From Niabella sp. (GTDB taxonomy: Bacteria > Bacteroidota > Bacteroidia > Chitinophagales > Chitinophagaceae): 64,000 bases of DNA. Location: the NCBI RefSeq assembly GCF_030150205.1, contig NZ_JASLGT010000005.1, forward strand, positions 124,001 through 188,000, read 5' to 3'. Below the pieces are notes generated by a model. The model was not told where the DNA came from. It ran no database searches and worked only from the letters and a program-made list of their open reading frames with translations. Positions 63,324 to 64,000 of the stretch are shown here, piece by piece. The first letter of the stretch is position 1. Each line of letters starts with the position of its first letter. Made by a program: the position numbers and the translations under genes.

Positions 63324-64000
63324 ATGCTCCGGTTCCCGATATATCTTGATAACTGCGCCACTACGGCCTGTGATGAGCGGGTGATAGAAGCCATGCTGCC
63401 CTATTTTACACAGTATTATGGAAATGCATCCAGCAGAAGCCATTCTTTTGGATGGAAGGCTGAAGCTGCTATAGAGGAGGCGCAGCAGCGCGTAGCGGCA
63501 TTGATTGGGGCCCGGCCGGAAGAAATTATATTTACCTCCGGAGCTACTGAAAGCTGCAACCTCGCATTGCGGGGCATTTCCGATTTATATGCGGGATCCG
63601 GCCGGCATATCATTACGGTAAAAACAGAACATAAGGCCGTGCTGGATACCTGCCGGGAACTGGAAAAGCGAGGTACAGAAATAACTTATCTGGAGGTGGA
63701 TCAAAATGGTCAGATCAACCTGCCGGCGCTGAAAGCAGCTATTAAACCGGCCACGATCCTTATTGCAATAATGTGGGCAAATAATGAAACCGGCGTGGTA
63801 ATGCCCGTGCATGAAATCGGCGCCATTGCCCGCGAACACCAGGTATTGTTTTTTTCGGATGCCACGCAGGCTGTTGGTAAAATACCTGTAAACGTAAAAA
63901 CAGCTGGCTTAGGTTTAATGGCCTTGAGCAGTCATAAGCTATATGGTCCCAAAGGTGTGGGCGCGCTCTATGTAAGCCGGAAAAATCCGCGTGTGAAACT
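63324..64000 (+). CDS. Cysteine desulfurase, IscS/NifS type (partial at right edge)
   Basis: This reading frame is open from ATG 63324 to the edge of the window and gives about 225 residues. Recognisable are YLDNCATTACDE, GNASSRSHSFG, the FTSGATESCNLAL motif, TEHKAVLDTC, NNETGVVMPV, SDATQAVGK and the PLP-binding SSHKLYGPKGVGALY with its Lys. It is a group I enzyme, distinct from the SufS-type cargo of the encapsulin, and would supply sulfur for Fe-S clusters or tRNA thiolation. The C-terminal Cys loop is beyond the window. Confidence 0.93.
   Translation, partial: MLRFPIYLDNCATTACDERVIEAMLPYFTQYYGNASSRSHSFGWKAEAAIEEAQQRVAALIGARPEEIIFTSGATESCNLALRGISDLYAGSGRHIITVKTEHKAVLDTCRELEKRGTEITYLEVDQNGQINLPALKAAIKPATILIAIMWANNETGVVMPVHEIGAIAREHQVLFFSDATQAVGKIPVNVKTAGLGLMALSSHKLYGPKGVGALYVSRKNPRVK

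Overview
The window looks like a chromosomal stretch from a member of the Bacteroidota, most likely the family Chitinophagaceae. The evidence is the promoter style (-7 boxes of the TAnnTTTG type instead of TATAAT), weak Shine-Dalgarno signals, and family content: TonB-dependent receptor with a DUF5689 lipoprotein, BatD, a GxxExxY remnant, DUF4407, many lipoproteins with Cys soon after a short hydrophobic leader, and a type-2 isoleucyl-tRNA synthetase. No rRNA, tRNA, CRISPR array, intact insertion sequence or prophage was seen. Genus and species cannot be fixed by eye.

Layout. 1-9.8 kb: metabolic and envelope genes (end of a flavin amine oxidase-like gene, a ketoacyl-synthase-like protein without the catalytic Cys, an SDR, BatD, cytochrome c plus a PQQ/sorbosone-type sugar dehydrogenase, an AraC regulator, a secreted beta-propeller, a zinc metallopeptidase). 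9.9-10.1 kb: a possible structured RNA, followed by radA. 11.7-18.1 kb: a coherent surface-structure locus: small pilin-like secreted protein, terminator, PapD-like chaperone, larger protein sharing the pilin-like domain, and facing them a LuxR-type regulator plus a 951-aa outer-membrane protein with an usher-like plan. 18.2-22.8 kb: ComF, glutathione peroxidase, amidohydrolase, 6-phosphogluconate dehydrogenase. 22.9-29.5 kb: secreted nuclease/phosphatase-like enzyme facing a TonB receptor and DUF5689 lipoprotein, with tandem repeats and a frameshifted GxxExxY gene between them.

29.8-36.1 kb: a YjdM/PhnA-like protein, then RNA-handling genes with long leaders (DEAD-box helicase, RRM protein, small unknown, cold-shock-domain protein) around a FabH-like synthase. 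36.2-39.2 kb: an AT-richer four-gene operon with a PD-(D/E)XK (HSDR_N-like) nuclease, an HNH nuclease, a coiled-coil protein and a DUF4407 membrane protein; it is a candidate defence module. 39.3-51.6 kb: accessory genes, including a secreted thermonuclease, a membrane protein facing a response regulator, VOC/MarR, small lipoproteins, a frameshifted S41 protease, a copper-binding four-helix protein and DUF4253.

51.7-54.7 kb: a family 2A encapsulin shell gene overlapping its cargo, a SufS-type cysteine desulfurase with a ~245-residue low-complexity N-terminal extension. This is the clearest specialised system in the window. It is known as a family; this copy is bracketed by related palindromes. 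54.7-64 kb: housekeeping genes: ileS with a swapped GIHH signature (the altered-HIGH form linked to mupirocin hyper-resistance), a DksA-like protein with a histone-H1-like tail, YcxB-like, GNAT, acpP-fabF-rnc, a lipoprotein and the start of an IscS/NifS-type cysteine desulfurase running off the right edge.
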